DNA of 64,000 nt from Aquimarina spinulae (GCF_943373825.1 NZ_CALSBP010000002.1:1043501-1107500), one strand, 5' to 3'. Positions 27,318-38,108 are shown, counted from the first letter of the stretch. Translations and numbers: made by a program. Notes: a model not told the origin generated them from the letters alone.

Positions 27318-27860
27318 TTATGCAGATTTACCTGCTTTTCTTCTTAATTGTTCTCCTACGAATTTGACTCCCTTCCCTTTATAAGGTTCTGGTTTACGAA
27401 AGCCTCTAATTTTAGCTGCTATCTGACCCACCAATTGCTTATCATGAGAAGTTAATTTTACGATAGGGTTCTTACCTTTTTCTGAAATAGTTTCGACCTT
27501 AACTTCTGGCGCTATCTCTAAAACTATATTATGAGAGAATCCCAAAGCCAAATCTAATTTCTGACCCTGATTAGAAGCTCTATAACCAACTCCTACCAAT
27601 TCTAACTCTTTAGTAAATCCTTCAGAAACTCCATTAACCATATTATTAATCAAAGCTCTGTATAAACCGTGCTTTGCTTTATGATCTTTGGCTTCACTAG
27701 GTCTTTCTAGAACTACCTGGCCCTCTTCGACTTTCACACCGATACTATCGATTTTCTGAGAAAGCTCTCCTAATTTTCCTTTAACAGTAACAACATTACC
27801 TGTCACTTCAACAGTGACACCAGACGGAATAGTTACTGGATTTTTTCCTATTCTTGACAT
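27318..27860 (-). CDS. rplF: 50S ribosomal protein uL6
   Basis: uL6 lies near the sarcin-ricin loop and the factor-binding site. The 180 residues form two similar domains, with [15 protein letters not shown] at the start and the conserved C-terminal [16 protein letters not shown] segment. It follows rpsH by 20 bases. Confidence 0.98.
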   Translation of the reverse strand: MSRIGKNPVTIPSGVTVEVTGNVVTVKGKLGELSQKIDSIGVKVEEGQVVLERPSEAKDHKAKHGLYRALINNMVNGVSEGFTKELELVGVGYRASNQGQKLDLALGFSHNIVLEIAPEVKVETISEKGKNPIVKLTSHDKQLVGQIAAKIRGFRKPEPYKGKGVKFVGEQLRRKAGKSA

Positions 27861-27880
27861 TTCTTTTGTCTTTTATACTG

Positions 27881-28279
27881 TTAATATACGTAACAAAGTA
27901 CTTCACCACCTACATTCTCTTGCTTTGCACGTTTACCGGTCATTACACCATGAGAAGTAGAGACTATTGCAACACCTAATCCGTTAAGAATTCTTGGAAT
28001 ATCATTAGACCCTGCATACTTACGTAAACCTGGCTTACTGATTCTTTGCAATTCTTTAATAACTGGTTCTTTAGTTATTTTATCGTATTTAAGTGCTATT
28101 TTGATAGTACCTTGTGTTGTATTATCTTCAAATTTATAACTTAAAATATATCCTTGATCGAATAATATCTTAGTGATCTCTTTTTTAACCTTCGATGCTG
28201 GAATCTCAACTACTCTGTGCTGAGCACTATTTGCATTACGAATTCTGGTTAAATAATCTGCTATAGGATCTGTATTCAT
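27881..28279 (-). CDS. rpsH: 30S ribosomal protein uS8
   Basis: uS8 binds the central domain of 16S rRNA and represses spc-operon translation in E. coli. The 132 residues include DPIADYLTRIRNANSA at the start and the C-terminal VSTSHGVMTGKRAKQENVGGEVLCYVY. It is the only spc gene here preceded by a sizeable gap (69 bases), which holds an imperfect hairpin. Confidence 0.98.
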   Translation of the reverse strand: MNTDPIADYLTRIRNANSAQHRVVEIPASKVKKEITKILFDQGYILSYKFEDNTTQGTIKIALKYDKITKEPVIKELQRISKPGLRKYAGSNDIPRILNGLGVAIVSTSHGVMTGKRAKQENVGGEVLCYVY

Positions 28280-28292
28280 TGTTTATAATTTA

Positions 28293-28331
28293 TGGTTTTG
28301 GTTTTCAATTTTTTAATTGAACCTTAAACCA
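28293..28331 (-). promoter_or_regulatory. hairpin between rpsN and rpsH
   Basis: TGGTTT (28326-28331 on the minus strand) pairs with AAACCA (28293-28298), and an inner stem pairs 28314-28322 with 28300-28310 across a two-base bulge. It is the only structured gap inside the spc segment and sits about 14 bases before the rpsH start. A role in uS8 control is conceivable but unproven. Confidence 0.3.
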
Positions 28332-28348
28332 ATTAATTTACTTTATTA

Positions 28349-28618
28349 TTACCAACTAGCTTTTGTTACTCCCGGAATTAATCCTTTGTTCGCCATCTCT
28401 CTGAATGTTACACGAGAAATTCCAAACTGACGCATATATCCTTTTGGTCTTCCTGTTAACTTACAACGATTATGCTTACGAATTGGCGAAGCATTTTTAG
28501 GCAACTTCTGTAATGCTTCATAATCTCCAGCTTCTTTTAAAGCTTTACGTTTTTCAGCGTACTTTGCTACAGTTTTTGCTCTCTTCACCTCACGGGCTTT
28601 CATTGATTCTTTAGCCAT
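28349..28618 (-). CDS. rpsN: 30S ribosomal protein uS14 (zinc-less long form)
   Basis: uS14 is in the 30S head. At 89 residues, without a CxxC pair, this is the zinc-independent form. The C-terminal block [25 protein letters not shown] is diagnostic. It is two bases after rplE. Confidence 0.97.
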   Translation of the reverse strand: MAKESMKAREVKRAKTVAKYAEKRKALKEAGDYEALQKLPKNASPIRKHNRCKLTGRPKGYMRQFGISRVTFREMANKGLIPGVTKASW

Positions 28619-28620
28619 AA

Positions 28621-29172
28621 TTAATTCTTTTTAAAAGGTAATCCTAGTTCGGTTAACAATGATTTTGCTTCTTTATCGGTTTTTGCCGAAGTTTCGAAAG
28701 TAATGTTCATTCCTGAAATCTTATTTACCTTATCGATATCGATCTCGGGAAAAATAATCTGCTCAAGAACACCTAATGAATAATTACCTCTACCATCAAA
28801 ACCTGTAGCTTTAATTCCGTTAAAATCTCTAACACGTGGTAAAGCTGAAGTAATAAGACGATCTAAAAATTCGTACATTCTTTCTCCTCTTAACGTAACT
28901 TTTGCTCCAATTGGCATTCCTTTACGTAATTTGAAAGAAGCAACATCCTTTTTAGAAATCGTTGCTATAGCTTTCTGACCTGTTATATTTGTTAATTCGT
29001 CTACTGCATAGTCGATTAACTTTTTATCGGCTACTGCTGCTCCAACACCTCTACTTAAAACTATTTTTTTAAGTTTTGGTACTTGCATTACATTATCATA
29101 GCTGAATTCTTCTGTAAGAGCAGACACTACTCTGTCTTTATACTCTTGTTTTAATCTTGGGATATAAGCCAT
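28621..29172 (-). CDS. rplE: 50S ribosomal protein uL5
   Basis: uL5 binds 5S rRNA and contacts P-site tRNA. The 183 residues include [18 protein letters not shown], the loop [26 protein letters not shown] and the C-terminal [22 protein letters not shown]. It sits two bases after rplX and two before rpsN. Confidence 0.98.
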   Translation of the reverse strand: MAYIPRLKQEYKDRVVSALTEEFSYDNVMQVPKLKKIVLSRGVGAAVADKKLIDYAVDELTNITGQKAIATISKKDVASFKLRKGMPIGAKVTLRGERMYEFLDRLITSALPRVRDFNGIKATGFDGRGNYSLGVLEQIIFPEIDIDKVNKISGMNITFETSAKTDKEAKSLLTELGLPFKKN

Positions 29173-29174
29173 AA

Positions 29175-29486
29175 TTATATTACTTCATTAGATTTTTTAG
29201 AAAATCTCACTTTCTTATCTCCTTCTATTCTATATCCTATTCTTGTTGTTTCACCTTTAGCGGTTAACAATGATAAGTTAGAAATATGAATAGGTGCTTC
29301 TTGTTTTACAATACCACCTTGTGGATTTGTAGCACTAGGCTTCTGGTGTTTTGACACTAAGTTCACACCTTCTACAATTGCCTTGTTCTTATCTTTCAAT
29401 ACTTTTTGCACAGTTCCCTCTTGACCTTTATTGTCTCCAGCAATAACTCGCACAGTATCTCCTGATTTTATTTTTAGCTTTGTCAT
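29175..29486 (-). CDS. rplX: 50S ribosomal protein uL24
   Basis: uL24 is an assembly-initiating protein with an N-terminal KOW domain ([20 protein letters not shown]). I use the ATG at 29486 ([10 protein letters not shown], 103 residues). A GTG two codons further upstream (29492) is possible but adds nothing conserved. It lies 13 bases after rplN. Confidence 0.96.
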   Translation of the reverse strand: MTKLKIKSGDTVRVIAGDNKGQEGTVQKVLKDKNKAIVEGVNLVSKHQKPSATNPQGGIVKQEAPIHISNLSLLTAKGETTRIGYRIEGDKKVRFSKKSNEVI

Positions 29487-29499
29487 CTTCACAAATGTT

Positions 29500-29868
29500 T
29501 TAAAGCACTTCTGGCGCTAGTGAAACAATCTTCATGAATTGCTTATCACGAAGTTCTCTTGCTACTGGACCAAATACACGTGTTCCTCTCATTTCTCCTG
29601 TAGGAGTCAATAGAACACACGCGTTATCATCAAAACGGATATAAGAACCGTCTGGTCTACGCACTTCTTTTTTGGTACGAACTACAACTGCAGTTGAAAC
29701 TGCTCCTTTTTTAATGTTTCCATTTGGAGTTGCTTCTTTTACACTGACAACTATTTTGTCTCCTACAGAGGCGTATCTTCTTTTTGTACCACCTAAAACA
29801 CGAATGACTAAAACTTCTTTTCCACCTGTGTTATCGGCTACTTTTAATCTAGACTCTTGTTGTACCAT
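29500..29868 (-). CDS. rplN: 50S ribosomal protein uL14
   Basis: uL14 is a beta-barrel at the subunit interface and the anchor for silencing factor RsfS. The 122 residues run from [20 protein letters not shown] to the conserved end [19 protein letters not shown]. It starts two bases after rpsQ. Confidence 0.98.
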   Translation of the reverse strand: MVQQESRLKVADNTGGKEVLVIRVLGGTKRRYASVGDKIVVSVKEATPNGNIKKGAVSTAVVVRTKKEVRRPDGSYIRFDDNACVLLTPTGEMRGTRVFGPVARELRDKQFMKIVSLAPEVL

Positions 29869-29870
29869 AA

Positions 29871-30128
29871 TTACTTCGCTCTTTCAATTACTTCTACTAA
29901 TCTCCAGCATTTGGTTTTACTCAAAGGTCTTGTTTCCATGATCTTTACAGTATCACCAATATTGCAGTCGTTTTTCTCGTCGTGTGCAACGTATTTTTTC
30001 GTTTTTAACACGAATTTTCCGTACATAGGATGTTTTACTTTTTTAACTTCAGCAACCACAATGGATTTCTGCATTTTGTTACTAGTAACAACTCCTATAC
30101 GCTCTTTTCTTAAATTTCTTTTTTCCAT
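29871..30128 (-). CDS. rpsQ: 30S ribosomal protein uS17
   Basis: uS17 is an early-assembly OB-fold protein. The 85 residues include [19 protein letters not shown] and the signature [23 protein letters not shown]. It lies 12 bases after rpmC. Confidence 0.98.
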   Translation of the reverse strand: MEKRNLRKERIGVVTSNKMQKSIVVAEVKKVKHPMYGKFVLKTKKYVAHDEKNDCNIGDTVKIMETRPLSKTKCWRLVEVIERAK

Positions 30129-30140
30129 CTTTCAGCAGAA

Positions 30141-30335
30141 TTAACCGTTTAATTCTCTTTTTGTTAGCTCTGTAGCCATTCTCGCAATAGATCTTCTTAC
30201 TTTACGTAATTGTAAAGGGTTTTCTAAGGGAGACATAGCGTGAGCCATTCTTAAATCTGAATACGCTTTTTGAGATTTACCAAGTTCCTCTTGTAATTCA
30301 GCTGTAGATAATTCTTTTACTTCTGATTGTTTCAT
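30141..30335 (-). CDS. rpmC: 50S ribosomal protein uL29
   Basis: uL29 lies by the exit tunnel and helps dock SRP and trigger factor. The helical hairpin is evident (MKQSEVKELSTAELQEEL, then NPLQLRKVRRSIARMATEL). I place the start at the ATG at 30335 (64 residues) rather than at a TTG three codons upstream. Confidence 0.96.
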   Translation of the reverse strand: MKQSEVKELSTAELQEELGKSQKAYSDLRMAHAMSPLENPLQLRKVRRSIARMATELTKRELNG

Positions 30336-30347
30336 AATCCTCAAATA

Positions 30348-30767
30348 TTAAGCTTGATAATCTCTAGCTACTATAAACTTAGTTTTTACAGGAAGCTTCT
30401 GAGCTGCCAGACGTAAAGCTTCTTTAGCTACGTCATAAGGCACTCCGCTTATTTCAAATAATATTCTTCCTGGTTTTACTACTGCTGCCCAATACTCAAC
30501 AGCACCTTTTCCTTTACCCATACGTACTTCAAGAGGTTTCTTAGTTATAGGCTTGTCTGGGAAAATTTTAATCCACAGAGAACCTTCTCTCTTCATATAA
30601 CGAGTAGCAGAAATACGAGCTGCTTCTATTTGTCTAGCAGTAACAAAACTTGAATCTAATGATTTGATTCCGAAAGTACCATTAGAAAGTGTGTGTCCTC
30701 TTTGAGAAAGACCTTTCATACGTCCTTTTTGTTGCTTACGGAATTTTGTTCTTTTAGGCTGTAACAT
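30348..30767 (-). CDS. rplP: 50S ribosomal protein uL16
   Basis: uL16 organises the A-site side of the peptidyl-transferase centre. The 139 residues start [19 protein letters not shown] and contain [20 protein letters not shown] and the [10 protein letters not shown] strand. It follows rpsC by 20 bases. Confidence 0.98.
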   Translation of the reverse strand: MLQPKRTKFRKQQKGRMKGLSQRGHTLSNGTFGIKSLDSSFVTARQIEAARISATRYMKREGSLWIKIFPDKPITKKPLEVRMGKGKGAVEYWAAVVKPGRILFEISGVPYDVAKEALRLAAQKLPVKTKFIVARDYQA

Positions 30768-30787
30768 TGTTAATTTACTTTAAAAAA

Positions 30788-31513
30788 TTACTTTCTACGA
30801 CGTGATTTGTTATTACCTCCACTTCGTCCACCTCTGTCACCTTTTCCTTGTTTTTTGGATAAACCAACCAAAGGAGAAAGCTCTCTTTTACCATATACTT
30901 CGCCTTTCATAATCCATACTTTAACACCCAATCTACCATAAGTAGTGTGTGATTCTACCAAAGCATAATCTATGTCAGCTCTAAATGTTGATAAAGGAAT
31001 ACGACCTTCTTTATAAGACTCTGTACGTGCCATTTCTGCACCGTTCAAACGTCCTGAAATCTGGATTTTGATACCTTCTGCATTCATTCTCATTGCTGCC
31101 GCGATAGCCATTTTAATAGCACGACGATATGAGATACGGCTTTCGATTTGTCTTGCAACACTCGATCCTACCAAAAATGCATCAAGTTCTGGTCTTTTGA
31201 TTTCAAAAATATTGATCTGAACTTCCTTTTCTGTAATTTTCTTAAGCTCTTCTTTTAACTTGTCTACCTCCTGACCACCTTTTCCGATAATAATACCAGG
31301 TCTAGCAGTAGTGATAGTAACGGTTACAAGTTTAAGCGTACGCTCAATAATTACTCTAGATACACTAGCTTTTGATAAACGTGCGTGTACATACTTTCTA
31401 ATCTTATCGTCTTCGGCAAGTTTGTCACCGTAGTCATTACCTCCATACCAGTTAGATTCCCATCCTCTGATAATACCAAGGCGATTTCCGATTGGATTTG
31501 TCTTCTGTCCCAT
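30788..31513 (-). CDS. rpsC: 30S ribosomal protein uS3
   Basis: uS3 forms the mRNA entry tunnel and part of the ribosomal helicase. The 241 residues contain the N-terminal domain ([20 protein letters not shown]), a KH domain with the [13 protein letters not shown] loop, and the C-terminal domain with [22 protein letters not shown] Gly/Arg/Lys tail extends from about 220. It lies eight bases after rplV. Confidence 0.98.
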   Translation of the reverse strand: MGQKTNPIGNRLGIIRGWESNWYGGNDYGDKLAEDDKIRKYVHARLSKASVSRVIIERTLKLVTVTITTARPGIIIGKGGQEVDKLKEELKKITEKEVQINIFEIKRPELDAFLVGSSVARQIESRISYRRAIKMAIAAAMRMNAEGIKIQISGRLNGAEMARTESYKEGRIPLSTFRADIDYALVESHTTYGRLGVKVWIMKGEVYGKRELSPLVGLSKKQGKGDRGGRSGGNNKSRRRK

Positions 31514-31521
31514 AGTTTATA

Positions 31522-31929
31522 TTAGCTTTGTGTATTATTGTTTGCTGCAACCACTATTGTTACGTGGTTAGAGCGTTTTCTTATTCTGTGTGCACGACCC
31601 TGTGGAGCAGGACGAAGTCTTTTTAACATACTCCCTCCATCTACACGAATCTCTTTTACAAAAAGATCTGCATCTTCGATGCTAGCGTCTTCATTTTTCG
31701 CCTGCCAGTTTGCTATTGCCGAAAGCAATAACTTTTCTAAACGACGTGATGCTTCTTTAGGGTTAAATCTAAGAATATGAAGCGCCTTTTCAACTTTTAC
31801 ACCACGAACTAAATCCGCTACTAAACGCATCTTACGAGGTGACGTAGGGCAGTTATTAAGTTTAGCAAAAGCGATTTGCTTTTTCTCTTCCTTAATTCTT
31901 TCTGCCATTTCTCTTTTACGAACTCCCAT
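31522..31929 (-). CDS. rplV: 50S ribosomal protein uL22
   Basis: uL22 has a long hairpin that lines the exit tunnel. The 135 residues include a short charged N-terminal extension ([17 protein letters not shown]), usual in flavobacteria, then [17 protein letters not shown] and the tunnel hairpin [23 protein letters not shown]. The hairpin appears full length, with no macrolide-type deletion. It is eight bases after rpsS. Confidence 0.98.
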   Translation of the reverse strand: MGVRKREMAERIKEEKKQIAFAKLNNCPTSPRKMRLVADLVRGVKVEKALHILRFNPKEASRRLEKLLLSAIANWQAKNEDASIEDADLFVKEIRVDGGSMLKRLRPAPQGRAHRIRKRSNHVTIVVAANNNTQS

Positions 31930-31937
31930 GACTTAAA

Positions 31938-32216
31938 TTATTTTTTACCTTTATTTTTAGCACCAGCGTGTCCTCTAAAGGAACGTGTTGGCGAAAATTC
32001 TCCTAATTTATGACCTACCATATTCTCGGTAATATATACCGGTACAAACTGGCGACCATTATGAACTGCAATTGTTTGCCCTACAAAGTCAGGAGTAATC
32101 ATAGATGCTCTAGACCAAGTCTTAATAACAGACTTTTTATTAGCTTCTACATTTGCAGCTACTTTTTTCTCTAACTTATAGTGAACGTAAGGTCCTTTTT
32201 TTAATGAACGTGCCAT
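31938..32216 (-). CDS. rpsS: 30S ribosomal protein uS19
   Basis: uS19 is in the 30S head next to uS13. The 92 residues show [18 protein letters not shown], the signature [23 protein letters not shown] and the end [14 protein letters not shown]. It starts six bases after rplB. Confidence 0.98.
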   Translation of the reverse strand: MARSLKKGPYVHYKLEKKVAANVEANKKSVIKTWSRASMITPDFVGQTIAVHNGRQFVPVYITENMVGHKLGEFSPTRSFRGHAGAKNKGKK

Positions 32217-32222
32217 ATCTTA

Positions 32223-33047
32223 TTATTTCTTTCTACGTTCTACAATATACTTATTACTCGCTTTCGTTTTAGAACGGGTTCTAAATCCTTTTGCAGGAAG
32301 ACCTTTTCTAGAACGTGGGTGACCTCCAGAAGAGCGTCCTTCTCCACCACCCATTGGGTGATCAACAGGGTTCATCGCTACTGGTCTCGTACGAGGACGA
32401 CGACCTAACCATCTTGTTCTACCAGCTTTACCTCCTACGATCAATTGATGATCACTATTAGATATAGCACCTATAGTAGCCACACAGTTAACTAATATCA
32501 TTCTCACTTCACCAGAAGGTAATTTTACCGTAGCAAACTTACCATCTCTAGCCATAAGCTGAGCGAATGATCCAGCACTACGAGCCATAACAGCACCTTG
32601 ACCTGGGCGTAATTCTATACAAGAAATGATTGTACCTAATGGAATATCACTAAGTGGCATAGCGTTACCGATCTCTGGAGCTACATTGCTACCAGAAACG
32701 ACATTCTGACCTACCTGTAAACCATTTTGAGCGATAACATAGCGTTTCTCACCATCTTGGTAATTTAGCAACGCTATAAATGCAGTTCTGTTTGGATCGT
32801 ATTCTATTGTTGCAACGGTAGCAGGAATTCCCTGTTTATCACGTTTAAAATCAATGATACGATACCTTCTTTTATGACCACCACCTTTGTAGCGCATAGT
32901 CATTTTTCCTTGACTGTTTCTACCTCCAGATCTTTTTTTCGGAGCCAATAGGCTTTTTTCCGGCTTATCAGTAGTAATGGCGTCAAATCCATTTACTACT
33001 CTAAAACGCTGACCTGGGGTAATTGGCTTTAATTTTCTTACTGACAT
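32223..33047 (-). CDS. rplB: 50S ribosomal protein uL2
   Basis: uL2 supports subunit joining and the peptidyl-transferase centre. The 274 residues have the N-terminal OB region ([23 protein letters not shown]), the SH3-like domain, and the conserved C-terminal [19 protein letters not shown] with the functionally important His. It follows rplW by nine bases. Confidence 0.99.
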   Translation of the reverse strand: MSVRKLKPITPGQRFRVVNGFDAITTDKPEKSLLAPKKRSGGRNSQGKMTMRYKGGGHKRRYRIIDFKRDKQGIPATVATIEYDPNRTAFIALLNYQDGEKRYVIAQNGLQVGQNVVSGSNVAPEIGNAMPLSDIPLGTIISCIELRPGQGAVMARSAGSFAQLMARDGKFATVKLPSGEVRMILVNCVATIGAISNSDHQLIVGGKAGRTRWLGRRPRTRPVAMNPVDHPMGGGEGRSSGGHPRSRKGLPAKGFRTRSKTKASNKYIVERRKK

Positions 33048-33056
33048 TTTCTAGTC

Positions 33057-33347
33057 TTAAAGATTACTATATAAATCAATTACTTCACCTTCCGCCACCT
33101 GTACAATTGCTTTTTTATAAGCACTTGTTTTACCAGTGACCATACCTGTTTTTGTATAACGAGTATTACGATCTGGACGGACATTTATTGTTCGAACTTT
33201 AGTAACAGATACACCATAAGCAGCTTCAACTGCTTTCTTGATCTCTACCTTATTCGCTTTCTTATCTACTACAAAACCATAGCGGTTAAACACTTCACTA
33301 TCTGCAGTAGCCTTTTCTGTAATAATAGGTTTTATTAAGATACTCAT
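33057..33347 (-). CDS. rplW: 50S ribosomal protein uL23
   Basis: uL23 is the main docking site for trigger factor and SRP at the exit tunnel. The 96 residues include LIKPIITEKATADSE, the helix NKVEIKKAVEAAYGVSVTKVRT and the loop NVRPDRNTRYTKTGMVTGKTSAYKKA. It lies five bases after rplD. Confidence 0.98.
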   Translation of the reverse strand: MSILIKPIITEKATADSEVFNRYGFVVDKKANKVEIKKAVEAAYGVSVTKVRTINVRPDRNTRYTKTGMVTGKTSAYKKAIVQVAEGEVIDLYSNL

Positions 33348-33352
33348 GGCTT

Positions 33353-33982
33353 CTATTTACTTAAATTCGTTTCAATTCCTTTCAAAGAACTTTCCAAAAG
33401 CACAACATTATTCGCATTAAGTATTTTGTAAGTACTTAATTCTGAAGAAGTTATAACTTCTGAACTTTTCAAATTGCGTGACGACAAATATACATTTTTA
33501 TTCGACTCTGCCAACACAAACAAAGATTTTTTGTTTTCAAGCCCTAAAGACTTTAAAACTGCAGTAAAATTCTTAGTTTTTACAGTATCAAAAGTAAAGT
33601 CTTCGATCACTGTTATTGCTTTGTCATTTGCCTTAATACTTAACGCAGATTTACGTGCTAATCTCTTTAAGTTCTTATTCAATTTAAAAGAGTAGCTACG
33701 TGGTCTAGGACCAAAAACTCTACCTCCACCTTTAAATATAGGAGACTTTATACTACCTGCTCTCGCGGTACCTGTCCCTTTTTGCTTCTTTATCTTTCTA
33801 GTACTACCTACAATTTCTGCACGCTCCTTAGCTTTATGAGTACCTTGACGTTGATTAGCCAAGTATTGCTTCACATCTAAGTATACAGCATGATCATTTG
33901 GTTCTATACCAAAAACAGCATCAGAAAGGTCTGCCTTTCTTCCTGTTTCTTTTCCGTTTATATCAATTACCGCTACTTTCAT
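33353..33982 (-). CDS. rplD: 50S ribosomal protein uL4
   Basis: uL4 reaches into the exit tunnel and, in gamma-proteobacteria, represses the S10 operon by attenuation. The 209 residues contain the tunnel loop region ([41 protein letters not shown]). Its start overlaps the rplC stop by one base. The terminator-like leader before rplC makes uL4 an obvious candidate regulator here. Confidence 0.98.
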   Translation of the reverse strand: MKVAVIDINGKETGRKADLSDAVFGIEPNDHAVYLDVKQYLANQRQGTHKAKERAEIVGSTRKIKKQKGTGTARAGSIKSPIFKGGGRVFGPRPRSYSFKLNKNLKRLARKSALSIKANDKAITVIEDFTFDTVKTKNFTAVLKSLGLENKKSLFVLAESNKNVYLSSRNLKSSEVITSSELSTYKILNANNVVLLESSLKGIETNLSK

Positions 33983-34599
33983 TACTTCTGAATCGTTACA
34001 TAAGCGTTTTTATGTCCAGGAACACATCCTTTAACAACAAGTATATTCTTTTCAGGAACTACTTTTAACACTCTTAAGTTTTGAACTTTTACTTTTTCTC
34101 CACCCATTCTACCTGCCATTTTCATTCCTTTGAAAACTCTTGCAGGATATGATGCAGCACCAATAGAACCTGGGGCTCTTAAACGGTTATGCTGACCATG
34201 AGTTGCTTGACCAACACCACCAAAATTGTGTCTCTTTACTACCCCTTGAAAACCTTTTCCTTTTGAAGTTGCTGATACATCAACAAATTCTCCTTCGGCA
34301 AAGTGCTCAACAGTTACTGTATCTCCTAATTTGTAATCCTCCTCAAAACCTTTGAATTCGACAACTTTACGTTTAGCAACAGTTCCTGCTTTTTTAAAGT
34401 GACCTAACGCCGCTTTAGTAGCATTTTTGTCTGCTTTGTCATCGAAACCTAGCTGAACAGCTTCATAACCGTCAACTTCTTCAGTTCTGACTTGGGTAAC
34501 CACACATGGTCCAGCTTCGATTACTGTACATGGAATATTCTTTCCATTTTCATCGAAGATGCTGGTCATGCCGATCTTTTTTCCTATTAACCCAGACAT
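33982..34599 (-). CDS. rplC: 50S ribosomal protein uL3
   Basis: uL3 is an assembly initiator whose extension reaches the peptidyl-transferase centre. The 205 residues start [19 protein letters not shown] and contain [17 protein letters not shown] and the glutamine-modification site region [19 protein letters not shown]. It is preceded by a 180-base leader after rpsJ, unlike the tight spacing elsewhere in the cluster. Confidence 0.98.
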   Translation of the reverse strand: MSGLIGKKIGMTSIFDENGKNIPCTVIEAGPCVVTQVRTEEVDGYEAVQLGFDDKADKNATKAALGHFKKAGTVAKRKVVEFKGFEEDYKLGDTVTVEHFAEGEFVDVSATSKGKGFQGVVKRHNFGGVGQATHGQHNRLRAPGSIGAASYPARVFKGMKMAGRMGGEKVKVQNLRVLKVVPEKNILVVKGCVPGHKNAYVTIQK

Positions 34600-34667
34600 A
34601 TTTAATTATTTATTAATGATTTACTTATTCTATATTGAAATTACTTTCAATTTTTTTATTCTTTTGC

Positions 34668-34699
34668 AAAAAAACAGGGTCAAAACACGTTCAACCCTG
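34668..34699 (-). terminator. terminator-like hairpin between rpsJ and rplC
   Basis: On the minus strand, CAGGGT (34694-34699) pairs with ACCCTG (34675-34680) across a 13-base loop and runs straight into seven T (34668-34674). It could act as an attenuator that sets rplC and downstream levels, or as a true end of the str transcript. No promoter match is seen between it and rplC, which favours attenuation. Confidence 0.6.
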
Positions 34700-34735
34700 A
34701 ATGTATTTCTTTGCCGTTTTTCCCTCGCATACAGC

Positions 34736-34774
34736 TTGGGACATTTTATCGTAAGGTACACTTACGCACCAAGG
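34736..34774 (-). promoter_or_regulatory. stem-loop structure at the start of the rplC leader
   Basis: Just after the rpsJ stop, CTTGG (34769-34773, minus strand) can pair with CCAAG (34736-34740). This encloses a perfect hairpin CGTAAG/CTTACG (34761-34766 with 34750-34755) with the loop TGTAC. It precedes the T-run hairpin by 37 bases, as expected for a ribosomal-protein binding leader. Confidence 0.4.
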
Positions 34775-34779
34775 TCTTA

Positions 34780-35085
34780 TCACACTTTGATTTCAACCTC
34801 TACTCCACTTGGTAATTCCAACTTCATTAACGCATCAATCGTTTTTGAAGAAGAGCTATAAATATCCAAAAGCCTTTTATAAGAACTTAATTGAAATTGC
34901 TCTCTGGATTTTTTGTTTACGTGTGGAGAACGAAGCACCGTAAAAATTTTCTTATGTGTTGGCAAAGGAATTGGCCCAGTTACTACAGCTCCTGTACTCT
35001 TTACCGTCTTTACGATTTTCTCAGCAGACTTATCTACTAAGTTATGATCGTAAGATTTTAGTTTTATTCTGATTTTTTGACTCAT
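34780..35085 (-). CDS. rpsJ: 30S ribosomal protein uS10 (NusE)
   Basis: uS10 serves in the 30S head and as NusE in antitermination. The 101 residues start [20 protein letters not shown] and contain the loop [28 protein letters not shown]. It is 11 bases after fusA, so it reads as the end of the str segment rather than the head of the S10 segment. Confidence 0.98.
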   Translation of the reverse strand: MSQKIRIKLKSYDHNLVDKSAEKIVKTVKSTGAVVTGPIPLPTHKKIFTVLRSPHVNKKSREQFQLSSYKRLLDIYSSSSKTIDALMKLELPSGVEVEIKV

Positions 35086-35096
35086 TTCTGTAATAA

Positions 35097-37223
35097 TTAA
35101 GCGTTAACTCCTTTTGCAGCTGCAATTACTTCTTCCGAAATATTAGAAGGAGTTTCAGCATAGTGAGAAAATTCCATTGTTGATGTTGCTCTACCAGATG
35201 ACAATGTTCTTAATGTTGTTACATATCCAAACATTTCAGAAAGCGGAACAGTTGCTTTTACAGTTTTTGCACCAGCACGATCACCCATATCACTTACTTG
35301 CCCTCTACGACGGTTAAGATCACCTACGATATCACCCATATTTTCTTCTGGAGTAATAACCTCTAATTTCATAATTGGCTCCATAATTACGGCTTTAGCA
35401 GCTTTTGCTGAATTTTTAAAACCTAATTTAGCAGCTAATTCGAAAGATAGTTGATCAGAATCCACATCGTGATAAGATCCGTCAGTCAATGTTACCTTAA
35501 TCGCATCCACTTCATAACCAGCTAAAGGTCCATTTACCATTGCCATTTTGAAACCTTTCTCTATAGAAGGAACAAATTCTTTTGGTACGTTTCCACCTTT
35601 TATCTTATTAATAAACTCAAGTCCAACTACACCTTCATCTGCTGGTTCAATTGTAAATACAATATCTGCAAATTTTCCTCGTCCACCAGATTGCTTCTTG
35701 TAAACTTCTCTATGTTCTGCTACAGCAGTAATAGCTTCTTTGTACTCTACTTGTGGTTGACCTTGATTTACTTCAACTTTGAATTCTCGTTTTAAACGAT
35801 CTACAATAACATCCAAGTGAAGTTCACCCATTCCAGATATGATAGTCTGTCCTGAAGCTTCATCAGAACGCACTGTAAATGTTGGATCTTCTTCGGCCAG
35901 TTTCCCTAAGCCAATCCCTAATTTATCAACATCTGCTTTAGTCTTAGGCTCAACCGCGATACCAATTACAGGATCCGGAAAGTCCATAGATTCTAAAACA
36001 ATAGGGTTTTTCTCATCTGTAAGTGTATCTCCTGTTTTGATAGATTTAAATCCAACAGCAGCACCAATATCTCCAGCTTCTATATACTCAATTGCATTTT
36101 GCTTATTAGCATGCATTTGATAGATACGAGAAATACGTTCTTTTTTACCAGAACGATTGTTTAACACATAAGAACCTGCATCTAAACGACCAGAATAAGC
36201 TCTAAAGAATGCTAAACGCCCTACAAAAGGATCTGTAGCAATTTTAAAAGCTAAAGCCGCAAAAGGCTCTTTTACATCTGGCTTACGTATCTCTTCTTGA
36301 TCTGTATTAGGATTTATACCTGCAATACCTTCTTTATCTGTTGGAGAAGGTAAATAACGACATACCGCATCTAATAAAAACTGAACACCTTTATTTTTAA
36401 ACGCAGATCCACAGATCATAGGAATAATACTCATATCCATTACAGCAGCTCTAAGTGCAGCATGCACTTCTTCTTCTGTAATCGATTCTTCATCTTCCAT
36501 AAATTTCTCAAGAAGATCTTCATCATACGCAGCAACTTCTTCAATAAGTTTACCACGAAGCGTTCTTGCTTCTTCTTTAAGATCATCTGGAATATCAATA
36601 ACATCAAACGTTGACCCTTGTCCTTCTTCATGCCATACAATAGCACGATTCTTTACCAAATCAACAATTCCTTTGAAATCTTCTTCGTCACCAATATTTA
36701 ACACAATAGGTACTGCATTAGAACCTAGCATATCTTTAACCTGCTGACATACTTCCATAAAATTAGATCCTTGACGGTCCATCTTATTCACAAAACCGAT
36801 TCTTGGTACTTTATAGTTATCAGCAAGTCTCCAGTTAGTTTCTGATTGTGGCTCTACACCATCAACAGCACTAAACAAAAACACTAACCCATCTAGTACA
36901 CGCAAAGAACGATTTACCTCTACTGTAAAATCAACGTGACCCGGAGTATCAATTATATTAAAATGATACCCTTTAGTATCATCTACCGGTTTACCATTTT
37001 CTGTTGGAAAACTCCACTCACATGTTGTAGCAGCAGAAGTAATCGTGATACCACGTTCTTGCTCTTGCTCCATCCAATCCATAGTAGCTGCACCATCATG
37101 CACCTCACCAATTTTATGACTCACCCCAGTATAATAAAGAATACGTTCGGTGGTTGTAGTTTTCCCTGCGTCAATATGCGCAGCAATTCCTATATTTCTA
37201 GTATATTTTAAATCTCTAGCCAT
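35097..37223 (-). CDS. fusA: elongation factor G
   Basis: EF-G drives translocation and, with RRF, ribosome recycling. The 708 residues carry G1 AHIDAGKT (15-22), the switch-II motif DTPGHVDF, G4 NKMD, and domains II-V to the end ([13 protein letters not shown]). All GTPase motifs are intact. It sits 10 bases after rpsG. No tuf gene follows; rpsJ comes next. Confidence 0.99.
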   Translation of the reverse strand: MARDLKYTRNIGIAAHIDAGKTTTTERILYYTGVSHKIGEVHDGAATMDWMEQEQERGITITSAATTCEWSFPTENGKPVDDTKGYHFNIIDTPGHVDFTVEVNRSLRVLDGLVFLFSAVDGVEPQSETNWRLADNYKVPRIGFVNKMDRQGSNFMEVCQQVKDMLGSNAVPIVLNIGDEEDFKGIVDLVKNRAIVWHEEGQGSTFDVIDIPDDLKEEARTLRGKLIEEVAAYDEDLLEKFMEDEESITEEEVHAALRAAVMDMSIIPMICGSAFKNKGVQFLLDAVCRYLPSPTDKEGIAGINPNTDQEEIRKPDVKEPFAALAFKIATDPFVGRLAFFRAYSGRLDAGSYVLNNRSGKKERISRIYQMHANKQNAIEYIEAGDIGAAVGFKSIKTGDTLTDEKNPIVLESMDFPDPVIGIAVEPKTKADVDKLGIGLGKLAEEDPTFTVRSDEASGQTIISGMGELHLDVIVDRLKREFKVEVNQGQPQVEYKEAITAVAEHREVYKKQSGGRGKFADIVFTIEPADEGVVGLEFINKIKGGNVPKEFVPSIEKGFKMAMVNGPLAGYEVDAIKVTLTDGSYHDVDSDQLSFELAAKLGFKNSAKAAKAVIMEPIMKLEVITPEENMGDIVGDLNRRRGQVSDMGDRAGAKTVKATVPLSEMFGYVTTLRTLSSGRATSTMEFSHYAETPSNISEEVIAAAKGVNA

Positions 37224-37233
37224 TTCTTAATGA

Positions 37234-37710
37234 TTAAAATCTAAAGTGAGAGAATGCTTTATTTGCTTCAGCCATTTTATGAGTATCTACTCTTTTCTTA
37301 ACAGCAGCTCCTTCTTCTTTTTCTGCAGCTATAATTTCTGCAGCAAGTTTCTGAGCCATAGATTTCTCATTTCTTTTACGTGAAAATTGAATCAACCACT
37401 TCATAGCGGTAGATATTTTACGATCTGGTCTGATTGGATTAGGAATTTGAAAAGTAGCTCCTCCTACACGACGGCTTCGCACCTCTACATGTGGCATTAC
37501 ATTAGATAAAGCATCTTTCCAAATTTCTAAAGACGTTTTTTCGTCATTTTGTTTTTTCTCTTCTACGATATCAATTGCATCATAGAATATTTTGAAAGCT
37601 GTCGATTTCTTTCCATCCCACATCATCATGTTCACAAAACGTGTAACTAATTGATCGTTAAAACGTGGATCTGGCAAAATCGGTCTTTTTTTAGCCTTTC
37701 TTTTTCTCAT
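37234..37710 (-). CDS. rpsG: 30S ribosomal protein uS7
   Basis: uS7 nucleates the 30S head. The 158 residues start [22 protein letters not shown] and contain [16 protein letters not shown] and the end [15 protein letters not shown]. It follows rpsL by 23 bases. In E. coli this protein regulates the str operon; no clear structure is seen in the short gap here. Confidence 0.98.
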   Translation of the reverse strand: MRKRKAKKRPILPDPRFNDQLVTRFVNMMMWDGKKSTAFKIFYDAIDIVEEKKQNDEKTSLEIWKDALSNVMPHVEVRSRRVGGATFQIPNPIRPDRKISTAMKWLIQFSRKRNEKSMAQKLAAEIIAAEKEEGAAVKKRVDTHKMAEANKAFSHFRF

Positions 37711-37733
37711 GTCTTCTTCTTAAAGTTTTTTGA

Positions 37734-38108
37734 TTACTTCTTAGGGCGTTTAGCACCATACTTAGATCTACGTTGTGTTCTTCCTTCTACACCTGCGGTG
37801 TCTAAAGCTCCACGAACAATGTGATATCTAACTCCTGGTAAATCTTTTACCCTTCCACCTCTAACTAATACTATCGAGTGCTCCTGGAGGTTATGACCTT
37901 CACCACCGATGTACGCATTTACTTCTTTACCATTTGTTAACCTAACACGAGCTACTTTACGCATAGCTGAATTTGGTTTTTTTGGTGTAGTAGTATAAAC
38001 ACGTGTACAAACACCGCGGCGTTGCGGGCACGAATCCAAAGCAGCCGATTTACTCTTCTTAGTTATTTTGGCTCTACCTTTTCTTACTAATTGTGAAATT
38101 GTTGGCAT
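37734..38108 (-). CDS. rpsL: 30S ribosomal protein uS12
   Basis: uS12 sits at the decoding centre. The 124 residues include [13 protein letters not shown] and [13 protein letters not shown]. The positions equivalent to E. coli Lys43 and Lys88 are Lys, so the protein looks streptomycin-sensitive. It is the first gene of the cluster, with a strong promoter at 38164-38193 and a leader of about 49 bases that begins with a small palindrome (38148-38160). Confidence 0.99.
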   Translation of the reverse strand: MPTISQLVRKGRAKITKKSKSAALDSCPQRRGVCTRVYTTTPKKPNSAMRKVARVRLTNGKEVNAYIGGEGHNLQEHSIVLVRGGRVKDLPGVRYHIVRGALDTAGVEGRTQRRSKYGAKRPKK

